Assembly (NCBI GenBank): GCA_946894095.1
Contig: OX335642.1
Coordinates: 21,959,021 to 22,023,020, forward strand
Source of the DNA: Incurvaria masculella
Taxonomy: Eukaryota; Arthropoda; Insecta; Lepidoptera; Incurvariidae
Reading direction: 5' to 3'
Length of the DNA stretch: 64,000 nt
The notes beneath the pieces are model-generated. The model saw only the letters and a list, made by a program, of their open reading frames with translations. It ran no database searches and was not told the origin of the DNA. The position numbers and the translations under genes are program-made. The first letter of the stretch is position 1. Every line of letters starts with the position of its first letter. Shown here in pieces: positions 33,867 to 45,155 of the stretch.

Positions 33867-34634
33867 AAAAATATAAAAAACCCGACAGCGTAAAAAATTG
33901 TAACTAAAAATTGACTTAGTAAAGGAACTGAAAAGATAGAAACAAGTTGAAAAATTAAATATTTGTTGTGTTTGAATGATCATGGTTGACAGTGTTTACA
34001 AACGCAGTCGGAGGCATAAGATACATTAACTACGATTTATATTTTCAATGGTGTGCCTATGCAAATTTCACGATGATCGGTTGAGTTCGCGAAACAGACA
34101 AACTTACTTTCGTATTTATTATATGACAGTTAGGAGATTATAATTTGTCTCAATAAGTATATTTTTGCTATAGCCATATCACTAAGAAAATCGCTAGTCA
34201 TTAATAATGGAATGTATTGGGAAATATATAATATATCATTATATAATTTATATTGTGCATCAAATACATTACCTTTTTTTTTGTTATTAAATTCATTGAA
34301 AGTGTATCTATGTAAATTTCATGATGATTGGTGACACCGAGAACGAGAAAAAAAAACCTCACTTTAGACATAAAAATGAAAGATAGGATATTAGAACTTC
34401 CCCCACCACGTATTTTCTTGCTCCACCGAAATAATCCATAAAATCGCTAGTCATTCACTATGGAACGTACTGGGGCTATTTGATGCCTCCGACTGCGTTT
34501 GTAAACACTGTCAACCGTGATCATTCAAACACAACAAATATTTAATTTTTCAACTTGTTTCTATCTTTTCAGTTCCTTTACTAAGTCAATTTTTAGTTAC
34601 AATTTTTTACGCTGTCGGGTTTTTTATATTTTTA
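33867..34634. mobile_element. Long-inverted-repeat MITE with internal duplication, about 770 bp
   Basis: Arms 33867-34019 and 34483-34634 are inverted copies of about 150 bp with very few differences (tataaaaaacccgacagcg ... gcagtcggaggca). Between the arms two tandem, diverged units of about 250 bp occur: 34053-34222 and 34301-34476, each with (t)aaatttca(c/t)gatgat(c/t)gg and aaatcgctagtcatt. The high arm identity suggests recent movement or gene conversion. It has no coding sequence, and its superfamily is unknown. Confidence 0.8.
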
Positions 34635-34668
34635 TTAACCAATTAGTGTAGCCGTTCATAAAAACATA

Positions 34669-34935
34669 ATGGCATCACTGACCAATCCGATTGCCAAGCG
34701 TCCCCGTTTTGGCTTGGGAAAAAAATGCTTTCGTATATCCGACTGTCCGTTCCCCTCTGCAGGGCGTGTATTCTTGACATTCAGTCATTGCGGATTCAGT
34801 AGAGTTAACAGTAATGTCAAAGTAAATTCTTCTTCTGTTAACTCCACTGAATCCGCAATGACTGAATGCCAAGAATACACGTCCAGGTCGCATTTCTGGA
34901 CCGATTCTCGTGAAATTTTGTTCGATAATTACACA
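34669..34935 (+). repeat. Interspersed repeat (same family as 1-210) interrupted by a snapback insert
   Basis: 34675-34762 and 34884-34935 together reconstitute the repeat seen in reverse at 1-210: a ggcttgggaaaaaaatgctt core, then aggtcgcatttct. The intervening 34765-34881 is a hairpin insert. Confidence 0.65.
34765..34881. mobile_element. 117-nt snapback element
   Basis: Arms of 47 nt (34765-34811 and 34835-34881; cgtgtattcttg... and its inverse) pair with two mismatches around a 23-nt loop. It interrupts an older repeat at a cagg/ccagg boundary, which looks like an insertion rather than an ordinary part of that repeat. Confidence 0.75.
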
Positions 34936-35564
34936 TCACAAAACTATTGTTTTGTGAGAAAAATACAACAAAATGAATAGGATTTTGTTTTTAGGTGCTC
35001 TGAATTTTTCATTCAGTTGATAGTTGAGCAAAGATAGACTCGTTATAAAGTTTATAATAGACAAAGCAGCTTACATACCTGTCACATTTATTAATTTATT
35101 CAAAATTTAAATGTATATTAATTTAAATGTATTTGCACTATGAGACATGTTACGATAGCTTTAAGTTTAACTAATACGCTAGATACTCAGGCAAAGTGGG
35201 GGCAGGTTCGAGCCATGCCAACAGCAAAGTTATTTATTTTATTTTGCTACCAACTACTAGATTACAGTATAAATATTGGTATACCATTCTAGAAAACGAT
35301 GGTAGCCCAACCGCTTGGGGTGGGACTAACAATTCCCAGTAAATTAGCGAAGATGCCTATCTATCCCCCAATACTATACTAAGCTATGGCAAAGAGGTCA
35401 CGAGGTCTACAGCTCAGACAGCCACTCGTGTTTAATTGCTCGATTTTTTATGTTTTATTTCAAGCCGGCGGAAAATGCTTAAATTGTCTTCGAATGGCGT
35501 AACATTATGTACTTTCCAAGCAATACTAATGTGTAATAACCAGTTACCCTTTCTCTTGTTTCAG

Positions 35565-35753
35565 ATGCAAAGTGACGTATTATATATTCAATACAACTAA
35601 AATTTTACACAGATGTTGTGAAGTGAAAGATTTTCTTGTTGTGCCATCACTATGGATTGAGCGAAGTGTATCGCCGGGGTTCCAAGCGGAGACGCCATGG
35701 CGCGGCAGACGGTGTGGCACTGCGCCGCCGCCCTACTGCTTGCTGCGACTCTG
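35565..35753 (+). CDS. Candidate host 5' exon with signal-peptide start
   Basis: A pyrimidine-rich acceptor (ttctcttgtttcag) ends at 35564, and a consensus donor (ctg|gtgagt) follows at 35754. Within the exon, ATG 35697 lies in gacgccATGG, a strong Kozak context, and opens 19 codons: MARQTVWHCAAALLLAATL, a short basic start followed by a hydrophobic Ala/Leu core, as in a signal peptide. The coding part ends in phase 0. Upstream of the ATG lie 132 nt of 5' UTR with other stops, so this should be the second or later exon of a transcript and the first coding exon. The product would be secreted or membrane-bound. No later exon could be identified in the remaining 28 kb, so the introns may be very long. 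It may be chance, but the combination of four signals makes that unlikely. Confidence 0.55.
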
Positions 35754-36511
35754 GTGAGTTTAGTTTTTTTTTGTTTTATGTTAAGCGCGGCATATGGCAT
35801 ACGCCAGGACCTCACGTAAGTGGTGTCCGAAGGTTTTGGAAGTTTCACGGGGGTTCCGAAAACCATGCCAGCCGGCCAGGCCCTCTATGTACTACGAACG
35901 CTATCGAGTAAGCGCTATCGAGAACGCTACATCGCTTGTCAAAAATAATGTATACGACAGTAGGTATTGGGAGCTCTTTTGATACCTCCTGTCAAACGCA
36001 GGCCCCAGGTTATTTTGGGAAGCTGTGCTGAGGGACCAAAGTTGCTCAGAAAATAAAAAACCACCTCACGTCCCGAAACCATGCTCAGCGAGGCACCATA
36101 CCAGTGAATTTGCGGCTTATTGCAGAGTTATCGAGCTCGATTAAATTATGTTTAAACGTGTTGTGCTTATTAACACCACGTTTGTAGGACCCCAGGTTGT
36201 ACTTTGGGGGAAATTCGTAGAGAATGCTATTGCATTTATCCGTTGCTTGCTGAAAATAGAGAGAGAACGAATATTTATTCTGACATGCATTCAAAGAAGT
36301 GTTTCGCGCGGTGCCCACATAAAGAATTAGTACTCCAATAGTCGTCAGCGGCACTCCCGATCAGGGCCAGGTACCTCAGCTAATATGCTACTGTTGCTAT
36401 AATCTTACAAAACGAACTAATTTTACCATATAATGAAATCGTAATTTTGGAATATTTCGCCAAACTCAGATTAATTCAACTATTAGCCTCTTAAAGTTTT
36501 CCTTTAATACC
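35754..36511. other. Putative first part of an intron; nothing recognised
   Basis: Follows the candidate donor. Includes a tandem-like gctatcgag pair at 35899-35922. No repeat or exon recognised. Confidence 0.35.
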
Positions 36512-36990
36512 CTGGCGGCTCGTAGATCAGGGGTGCGGGGTTTTGCTTCTCATACTAGAGTTCGTATGTTCAATGCCCATCCCGTTTTTGCACCGCTTTA
36601 TTTCTCTTTCTGAATAGGATAAGTGCATTTTTTCACGAATAAAAACTTTTTAGATAGTTCGGACTCCTTTTAAAACTGTACGTCGTAGGGTTAATCTCGC
36701 CGGGCTTGGTACTATCGGATTGGATGAAAAGGTGGCCGAAGGGGCAATAAAATACTGTCCGTATTTTCCATCCAGGTGAATGTAGTCGTGCTCATTATAA
36801 ATAAAATAATAATAATAATATAAATAATATAATAATAAATGTTCATGTTCTGCTACTTTCTTAATGTAACTGGTTTAAATATAAATTAATTGCATGATAA
36901 ATAAATAAGGGAAGGTCCTGGCATGGCGCTTAATCCCTAAGGGAATACGGGCGGTGGGTTTGGACCATCCATGTCGAGTTACACAATAAA
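36512..36990 (+). mobile_element. Family A element with an AT-rich insert
   Basis: tRNA-like head (gcggctcgtagatcagggg), tail through aatgtagtcgtgctcat at 36798, then about 110 bases of (ATA)n-rich foreign sequence (36800-36908), and the tail resumes at gggaaggtcctggcatggc. Confidence 0.8.
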
Positions 36991-38426
36991 CGACTTCTAA
37001 ACGTGGTGATAATTAAAGGTCACACAAAAGTAACTTTGAATGTTTAATCAAGAAAGCTCTTTCTCTAATTCAGAAAAAAATAATGATGTCAGGTCCTCGC
37101 GAAATATTCAGAGAGATAATAATCGAAACAAAACCCTTTTCAGTAACGATTGCCGGAGCCCGTAATACTTCAGTTAATTGCGAATTGAAACTGAAAGCCG
37201 GCGTAATGAAATAATTAGGTGCTCCTGAAACTCGCCGTTGTGTTATTCTTCCCGCCTTTGTTTCAGCGGAACTTCACAGTAATCTCCCGCTATGATTGGC
37301 TGAATTTCACGAGTCTCGGAATTTTAATATTTTGGCGCAAAATGTTAGGTTTTAGGTGAAAGCGGCTTAGGGCCTTTCTATAATTAGATTTTATTTGTAG
37401 AGGTTATTGTTTATTGTTAATGTAAGTTCAAAATGTTTTCGATTCATTGTATTGTAAAATTTTGCGTCGCATTTACGTAACACAAGAGTTTAGTGGCATC
37501 TGAGTAGTTAGCAATCAATATTAAGGTAACATTGTATTCGATAAATTAACAAGTTACCAGCATTTTGGTTATAACGATCCATTGAGAAATAAAATAATTT
37601 TTTCCGTGATTTTTTAAGCAAGTTTGAACATTCTTATGATATGAATGGGCATATTTCTATAATAAATAGATACACTGTCAATTCAAATGTACGTGTGTAT
37701 GTCACTGAACTCCTCCTAGATTACTGGACCGATTTTTATTATTTTTGTGTGTGAGTTAGTCACTGGATGGCAGAAATGGTGCATAAACGGGGCCGAGAGC
37801 TCTGGCATAGGAGGCAAGTATACACGCCTCTGAGCTAAGATCTGCTCAAGCAGGTTTTATCAACCAGGTTTTTCATTAAAAAAAAAACTGTTTTAAGCAA
37901 CTAGAAACTTATGAAGAAACTTAGGAAGAATAGAGCAGCATCAGATCAGACTCAATACTAAATGTGTATAGAAAAACTCTTTACAGAAAGTATATATTTA
38001 ATATTTTAGGAGCGCAAGTAGGCGCTCGTTAACGAAAAGATCCGAACAGGAAACAGAAACCGGCTGAAAGCAATATGGCGACAGTATTGGAGTTGCCATA
38101 TGCATGATAGTATAAGTAGCCCTCTTTATGTTTCTAATAAATTGAGAAGGTGAAATATCGACTGTGGTTTGCTTACTAGCATATAAAATCTTTAATATAA
38201 AAGTTAATCAATAGCTGTAAGTTTTTCTTATTTTGTTTCTCTGTCTACACTATACATATACTGCTTCGTCCTACTACTTTTGCTAAACTTGTGAAATACG
38301 AAGCTGGACTAACATATTTTCTAAGCAATATATTAACACTTATATAAAGTTTTATATGTTACTATGTTTGTTTTTCCTGAAATAAATAAATAAAAAAAAC
38401 AAAGAAATAAGGTCAAGCTTCACTCC
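36991..38426. other. No gene recognised
   Basis: A mixed-composition patch at 37080-37330 (cggcgtaatgaaataattag, cccgctatgattggctgaa) stands out from the AT-rich background and may be a conserved regulatory element. A faint insect-type repeat (tactggaccgatttttatt) is at 37720-37745. Confidence 0.35.
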
Positions 38427-38500
38427 ACGGCACCGAACAGTGAGCACGGACGCATAAGAGTAGCAACAGAAACTCATGGCGGCGTAGACTTGGCGCAACT
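38427..38500. repeat. Family X MITE end fragment
   Basis: cagtgagcacggacgcataa and gtagcaacagaaactcatgg match the terminal repeat of the family X elements at 5056 and 44550. An interior piece of the same family (gtgcaaagaacatttgat) is found 1 kb away at 39500-39560. Confidence 0.55.
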
Positions 38501-38824
38501 TCTTTGTGTGAGGGTTTTGAGCTGCAAAATTGTATTTATCTATACTCATAATAAATCTTTAAGGGGTGTTCATGGAGTCATTTGCTTTGTTTTCTGCGTT
38601 TGGAGACTTTATGCATGAGACTATAACAAATTGACGATTTTTTTAAATCATTTATGTTTGTATGTATGTATGTTCCTCCAAAACTCTTTAACCAATTATC
38701 CGAAATAAAGAAAATTGGTACACGTACATTTAACTACCCGGGACACAGGATAAGTTAAATATAATCCAGTTCCACTTACGCTAAGATGTGGCTGTCATAT
38801 AAACCGGAAACAGCGTGAAGGGGA

Positions 38825-38979
38825 GTGGGCGGCGGCGGTGCTTAGTTCTTCTAAACCACGTAACGAGTTTATGGGATAACGACATCAAGTACGTCAACGG
38901 AAAGCAGTGGTTCCGTACTGCTGAGGACCGGGAGGACTGGAGAAAAATTGGAGAGGCGTATGTCCAGCAGTAGACGCAA
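38825..38979 (+). pseudogene. LINE reverse-transcriptase C-terminal fragment
   Basis: The frame DIKYVNGKQWFRTAEDRE followed by DWRKIGEAYVQQ and a stop (38977-38979 region) is the C-terminal signature of many insect LINE proteins (…AEDRxxWRxxGEAYVQQW…). Upstream sequence is not preserved. Probably an RTE or Jockey-type remnant. Confidence 0.7.
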
Positions 38980-39199
38980 ATACGCTGACTGACATGCAAT
39001 GTAGCAGTACAAGTGCAGAAAGACGACACATACTTTTTTTTTTAAATAGCTACCAAATGTTTACGAAGCTCTACGGGTATGATTTGATGTTTTTTTATTA
39101 AATCAAGCCATATGGCTCAAACGATTTTTATAAAATTTGGTAGATGAATACATTGGCCTAGACCTTTTGGTCCAGCCCTTTGGGCTACTTTATATCCTT

Positions 39200-39252
39200 G
39201 AAATAATTCAGCCCGTTATTAACCCGAGCGGAGCCGGGTACCGCAGCTGGTC
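39200..39252 (-). repeat. ccggctccgctcgggt repeat, copy 2
   Basis: Plus-strand cccgagcggagccgggtacc then gcagctggt is the inverse of 21288-21320. Confidence 0.6.
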
Positions 39253-39573
39253 TTAGAATAAGTATGCGGAGCCAAAAACGAATGTCTTTGTACAAATGCA
39301 GTTCTGGTGAGTGGAATGTACCATTTTTCAAAATTACATTGTCTTGTCGATCTCGATTGCAGGTTAAGTGAGCAGTTCTATGGAATTTCTTAAACATTGC
39401 TGAAATTAACAACTAGCGAAAACTAAGTACATTTGCTTCTTGAGAAGGTCAGTGGGATAGCGAAAAGGTAAATACAATGTTCTAGAGCTCAAACGATACG
39501 TAAAAACACGTAATTCACTGAACGCTATTTAGTGCAAAGAACATTTGATATAGCGCACCCTTCCATGCTTTAT

Positions 39574-39640
39574 GACACCGAACCTGTCGTCCTGACGACG
39601 AGTCCCTCGATAGAGGCGAAACATGTCGGTACAGAGTGTC
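39574..39640 (+). ncRNA. Candidate hammerhead-ribozyme-like fold
   Basis: The core elements CTGACGA (39592-39598) and GAAAC (39618-39622) occur in order, followed by GTC (39625-39627), the usual cleavage triplet. The outer segments pair as a stem I: gacac (39574-39578) with gtgtc (39636-39640), ctgt with acag (39631-39634), and gtc with ggt next to the core. Stem II would be cctc...gagg with a tetraloop gata, but it has a bulge and three extra bases after CTGACGA, so the motif is non-canonical. Stem III is only one or two pairs, as in ribozymes carried by mobile elements. Confidence 0.4.
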
Positions 39641-39942
39641 ATTAAACCACGAGAGGGTTTCTTTGTAGAGAATGAGCACTGAAAATGTAATCACAATATA
39701 GCCTTAAAAACTTAAATAATTCCGCTAGCAATTCAACGTTTACAAAATTGCCAAAAATGACTGGCAATAAAAGTGGGTGGCACCGCAATATGGGGGTGGT
39801 GGCCCCTCTATATGAATCTTCACTGCAGTCTTACTGGCGCCTGATAAATCAAATGGAGCAGCAACGTTGCGAGTGCAGTCGGGGCTTACGGCAATTGCGG
39901 ATCTATACGGGGTGGTAAATCCCACCATGTTGTATACCAATA

Positions 39943-40018
39943 TTTGATAAAATATGACAAATCCGAGTGCAGTGTAGTGTCTATGGATGATGAATAAACA
40001 ATGAACAAATTTATTTAG
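39943..40018 (-). repeat. Two-copy repeat, copy 2
   Basis: Inverse of 13679-13757; shares atgacaaatccgagtgcagt and catggatgatgaat-like strings. Confidence 0.6.
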
Positions 40019-41524
40019 TTTGAAATGTGAACGATAATTTAAATTTTTGAAATTAGTTTTTTTCAATCGGTTATGGTGTTATCTAATTTAAATAATAACA
40101 ACATTTAAATATAATATTTTTTATCTTATATTTTTATAATATAAATATAATATAATATAATATAAAAATATTCATATCTTATTTTTTAGTTATTTGGTTT
40201 ATAGGTATAATAGGTTTAAAAAAATATTTAAGACTAGAAAGACCATTTGATATTCTGAAATAAACTTATTTAAGAGTCACTTGTTGAAAAGGCTCGCTAC
40301 AATATTTACAACTTATTTAAAGATACGCTGATACCTAACTGAATAAGTTTATGATATGTTTGTATGTAAAATCGACCGTCAAGCTGTGGGGATAGTATGT
40401 TTGCTGGTTCGGGTCCAGTCTTGCACTTTATTCATAAGTAGGTTTCGTTTACAGGCCGCTTTCTTTAGTTAATGTGTCATTGATTCAAGGTAGATTATAC
40501 ACCCTCGTATATCATATTCGTTGAAAAAATAGACTTACTTGCTTAGTACGAAGCAATATAATTTGAAATATATTAGTTGAGTAAAAATGTATCCGAAAAC
40601 ATATTTTTTAAAAACAAAATGCAATGGGGCTCATATATTCTACAGAATACTATTGAAAGTGCCGAAATCGATGATTAAGTAAAAATTAAAATGTCATTGC
40701 GGATTCATGTTTATTTCACCAGACTGGTTTTATCTAGATATCGTTGAATGTTCGGGATTAAAATATCATAAGAATATTGGTAAGTCATTAAAGTCAGGAA
40801 CGAATTCATATTGATCCTCGTAATTAAACAGGAGCGAAACATTATTACATGTAATGTGTAATGAGGTTTTTAGGTGCCGTTGACGACAAGGATGAAGCAT
40901 TAATTAATTAATTTTAAGTAATTATATTTAACATCGATACTGCTCAGGCTCTGTAAATACTAGATAATACAGCAACTGATATGTCGCTCGTTCTTTGTAT
41001 AAAAACTTTCCTTGTTTTCAGTATTTTAATAGATGTTCTGAAATAAGAATATTTTACGCAGAGGCAAAGGTTTTTTCGGAATACAGAGAACAATATTTTA
41101 TTTTCAAAGCTTTATTCGTATTTATTCAGCTAATATTTTGGTAGCAAAAATGTTGGTACATATGAGAGAAAATATATTATCCGTTTTCTAGTCACAAAAG
41201 AAAGAGTCATAGGCCACTGAAAATCCAAGAATGCCTTCAGGGGAGAGTTATTAGCCCCTCGATATAGATACTGTCACTTTGCAAAAGACGATGTTACAGA
41301 AAATGTCTATATTGGGCTTTATTTTATTTACCTATTTGTATATATTCAAATAAATACATAACAAAAATACTCGATTCTATGAACAGTTTATAGATCAGTA
41401 AACAGCGTTTCTTTCTACTTTTCTTTATGCTTATTTAGACTTTCACTGTTCTTACGAAGTAACTTTTTATTGTTACAAAAAATGTATTTATCGTTCTGGT
41501 GCAGTCCTTTTTTTTCTTTTAAGC
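40019..41524. other. No gene recognised; AT-rich
   Basis: Includes an (ATAAT)n tract at about 40123-40172. A weak B-box-like ctggttcgggtccagtc occurs at 40404-40420 without a convincing A box. Confidence 0.4.
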
Positions 41525-41914
41525 CACCTGTCATGGATGGCTAATACCACAAAAGTACCGTTATGATATTTGCCCAAAACACCACATTCCTGAAGGAATT
41601 TGGTGCCATGCCAGGACCTTCCCTTTATAAGCACGGCAACATTGAACTGGATGGAAAATACGGACAATTTTTCATTGCCGCTTCGACCATCTTTTCATCC
41701 AATGCGATGGAACCAACCGGGGCGGGCTTAAACCCTAGTAGGGGAAGAGGACCTACAATTTTACATGGATTGCGAACCATGGAGCAGCTCGCATTCGTGA
41801 CGAAATGCACTTTGCGAACTCTGAAAGAGAAGGAAAGTGGGGCATGTCGGAATTGAACCCAGACCTCTGGACGACCCTAGGTCAGTCCCCGCGGCACTAG
41901 GCTACGAGCCGCTC
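41525..41914 (-). mobile_element. Family A element, full length, tRNA-like head
   Basis: On the minus strand it starts gagcggctcgtagcctagtg, has a B box in gggttcaattcc, and holds the complete tail. A terminal A-rich run appears as ccttttttttcttttaag at 41507-41524 on the plus strand. It is close in sequence to 22095-22502 and 55299-55704. Confidence 0.9.
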
Positions 41915-42718
41915 AGGCTACTATTAGGTGTTTATTATTTCGGATTTGTTTTCTTATCTTCTAGATTTGTCCAGCAACAATATGAAATAATTCTTTTGAC
42001 TATCTCATTACATCAAAATACATTGTACACATTCTATTATGTTTTACTTTTTATATTGAAATTATTTTTGATATTGAGCAAGTTCGGTTTTTATATTGGT
42101 TTGTTTTAAATTTAATGTAAGATTTTAAATAAAAATAGATAAAAACACATAACGCGCTTAATAACAACAGTGAAAGTAATAAAACTCATGTGACAATTTG
42201 AAATCAAACCAGTCAAATTATAATTTATATTTATATTATTAAGACTTCGTGATAAGTATCCGAACTTGATAAGTGTAGTCATACTGTAATAGAAGATATT
42301 ATAGCCAAATTTAAAAACAGCCGACTCAGCACACCACCGACGACGCGGCTTATTTCAGAAGCGAATGCCTCCGGCCGGGCCCATATTTTATGTAAAGTCT
42401 CTATTTGAGGCAAACACAGATATTTCGGAGCAACTTGCCAACTTGGAGCTTGGATTATGTTTTATGCAAATCTTAAATTTACGTTCAATTGTACAAGTTT
42501 ACTCTGTAGTACCCAGACTAGTGATGAGAATTCTTACGTTGAGTTCTTACTTCTTATTACAAAGTCTTACGTACTTTGTTAAGCATACTACACTCTAGTT
42601 AACAATTTACATATTATCATATTCGTCTTCACTGCGGACTATGTCGAATAATGGTTGCGTAATCCCGGGATAATATTTAAAAAGTAGTGTAAGAACTGTA
42701 TCTAATTTTGTATCTAAT
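41915..42718. other. No gene recognised
   Basis: AT-rich DNA; no motif supported. Confidence 0.4.
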
Positions 42719-43071
42719 TACTGGATGGCCAATACCAAACATACTGTCATAATATTAGCCTAACGCACTTCATGGGAACTATGTGCCATCCCAGGACATT
42801 CCTTATATTGCACGGCTACAGTGAACTTGATGGAAATCACGGACAATTTTAATTGCCGCTTCGAGTCATTTAATGCGATGATACCAACCCTGGCAGTATT
42901 AAGAATACCACCTAGTAAGTAAGGAAGTGGCACAACAGGGTATCGTTAAATCCGAACCATGGACTACGTATCTCTTAGTCGGCTCTTCATGTCGCACGGG
43001 AAGAAATTCAGTAGGCCCAATTGTATTCTTCTTACGTGCCGGAATCCACACAGCACAACATCGTTAGTTGT
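42719..43071 (-). mobile_element. Family A element with the third head type
   Basis: The tail (plus-strand actggatggccaataccaaa through cacctagtaagtaaggaag) joins a head that, on the minus strand, reads gtgctgtgtggattccggc, caattgggcctactgaattt and ccgtgcgacatgaagagcc. The same head occurs at 48557, 60336 and in reverse near 57000. Confidence 0.8.
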
Positions 43072-43351
43072 GAGGTTATTCATTTATTTACCTTATTTTT
43101 GCTTCTTGTCCATGTCATTGTCCAATCACATTAAAAACAAATCAAATCTAACCGAATAATATCCAGTGAACTTCAAATGAAATCACAATAATTTTACTGA
43201 AATTTTAAGAAATCTAGGCGATTAATCATAATCATTAATTCATTATGATCATAAATAAATCCGTGAAATTATATACTTCTTAGACTAATTAGATAAGTGA
43301 AAGTTTGACGGTTTTGATACTATCGAGGTGACAAAAATACAAGTAGGCTAC

Positions 43352-43388
43352 GGTATGAAGAGTACACATCATGTGTACTCTTCATACC
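43352..43388. repeat. Perfect 18-bp hairpin, 1-nt centre
   Basis: ggtatgaagagtacacat and its exact complement flank a single c at 43370. Perfect pairing over 36 bases is rare by chance. Confidence 0.95.
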
Positions 43389-44280
43389 AATACAAATACA
43401 TATCCATTCAAATAAAAATACATTTTCTAACTTTTTAACGTTTGAGTATTATATAACTTATCAGGATATGGAAGCCATTTAAATAACATACTTGTGATAG
43501 ATAGATAATATTTTTGGAACACTTTTAAGTTAGGTATGTATGTGGAGGTTCAATCGAGTTTTTATCATTGAAATTGTGTCATACATGTAACAATATAAGT
43601 ATTATTGAACCAAAAATACTTTAAAAGGACAAATGTTCACAAAACGTTCGATAGGATAAGACCAATCAAATAACGAAATCTCAATATTTGCGCCCTAAAA
43701 TTTTTCATAACAGTGAATTATTTTAATGCACTCAAATATTATGTGCAAAGATGTTAACGTAGGATATACAAAAACATCATCACGGGTTCGCTATTGTCGA
43801 ACTTATTTAGCCATTAGCCCAGTCATTTTAGGGATTTCACCTTGGAATGAGAGATAATAAATTATAAACTCGTACAAACCTTTATTTGGGCTTTTTAAAG
43901 TTATCTTAAAAGTCTTATAAAATCCGTGTCTTAAAATATTTATGTTCATAGGTAATAAAAATCAGTTTTTCACACATCTATTTCTGTGCTTTCAAATCCA
44001 TTCGAAAAATTCATTTAGAATGGATTTGATTCCATTCTTTTTCCATTCCATTATTTGATTAAATTATATTTTATAACACTTTTATTTAACACCTTAACAA
44101 CACCCAAAGGATTGCACACAAATATCTATTCCATCCACTCTCTACATATGTAGATATCCATCCTGTTAGAAAAACAAAACATGCAGTGCGATTATAAAGC
44201 GCGAATGGCTCTTCCCCAATCTGACATAAAACTGACAGTTTTCTTATGCGAAAGCTGTTCGGGTAGGTGCAGCACCCACA
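43389..44280. other. No gene recognised
   Basis: AT-rich DNA; no motif supported. Confidence 0.4.
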
Positions 44281-44549
44281 CCTCATTTCTGGCTTCTTAG
44301 TCGCACTACCGGCGTGACGATTTCGTGTGTATCTCCGCGAGTGCCCGGCAGAAGGCGCGAGCGAGTGGGGGGGAGGGGGTTACCCGATGAGTCAGCGGCG
44401 TCGCCCGGTCTGCCCCCAGCCTGAAGCGGTGCCAGCGGCCGCCCGCCTACCGCCGCCGCCCCGCCCCTCCACCGCCGCCGCCCTGTCGCCAGGCGCACCC
44501 GCGCCGCTCTGTCGCTTTACTGTGTCGTAGACAACTTCTCGCTCAACAT
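44281..44549. promoter_or_regulatory. CpG-rich island, possible promoter or 5' exon
   Basis: About 250 bases of very high GC (cgccgccgccccgcccctcc, gccgcccgcctaccgccgcc) in otherwise AT-rich DNA. Frames are open on both strands but encode only Ala/Gly/Arg/Pro low-complexity, so no protein is claimed. A tgagtcag AP-1-like site lies at 44388-44395. It directly abuts a family X MITE. Confidence 0.35.
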
Positions 44550-44826
44550 CAGCGAGCATGGACGAACAGAAGTAGCAACCGAAACTCTTTTGTATACTGG
44601 CGGCCGGTGAGAGCGTTCGCGATTTTCTCGAGTACCAAGGACACGTAAGAACACGTAAGAACTTCACTGTTTAGTGCAACGAACATTCGATGTTTCGCCT
44701 AATTTCCTCACCTCCATGGTTGCGCGTCTCAAATTCGTTTCGAACTGTGACAACCGTTGAACGCTTTCCACTAAGTCGTGGCTACGCTGCTGCTATACGA
44801 ATGAGTTGCTGCTGTACATCCTGTAT
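44550..44826. mobile_element. Family X foldback MITE, copy 2 (uninterrupted)
   Basis: Contains cagcgagcatggacg, gtagcaaccgaaactctttt, gtaccaaggacacgtaag, gcaacgaacattcgatg and cgtggctacgctgctgctat in the same order as copy 1 at 5056-5664, without the (GTCY)n insert. A short tandem (acacgtaagaacacgtaaga) lies at 44640-44660. Confidence 0.65.
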
Positions 44827-45155
44827 CCCAAAACTCGACCTCCAAACGAAATGATAAGATAACAAAGTAATTTTCAATCAGAATCACCCCATATTTAGTT
44901 ATCGGATTAGTCTAGTCGTTACTCAGTAGTTAGAGTGTTTTACCGTCACTGCGCATCTTTTCAGAGCAAATGTTGTTTTATATTTTAATGCACATATTTG
45001 TGTCATTAATAAAAATCTGTTTCAAGTAGAAAAACAATATTTTGGATAAGAGCACAGAAACTGATAATTCGTCGCCTTTTTCAACAAATGTAATATGTAT
45101 GCAGAACTGACCTTACTAAGCGCTCAATTCTACATACCATATTACATGACTCGTT

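Noticed and set aside
41563..41856. 97-codon open frame on the plus strand as a gene
   Set aside because: It lies entirely within a family A element; similar frames recur in other copies by descent of the repeat.
44283..44667. Overlapping GC-rich frames of 67-91 codons
   Set aside because: Low-complexity Ala/Gly/Arg/Pro translation on both strands is what a CpG island gives by composition.
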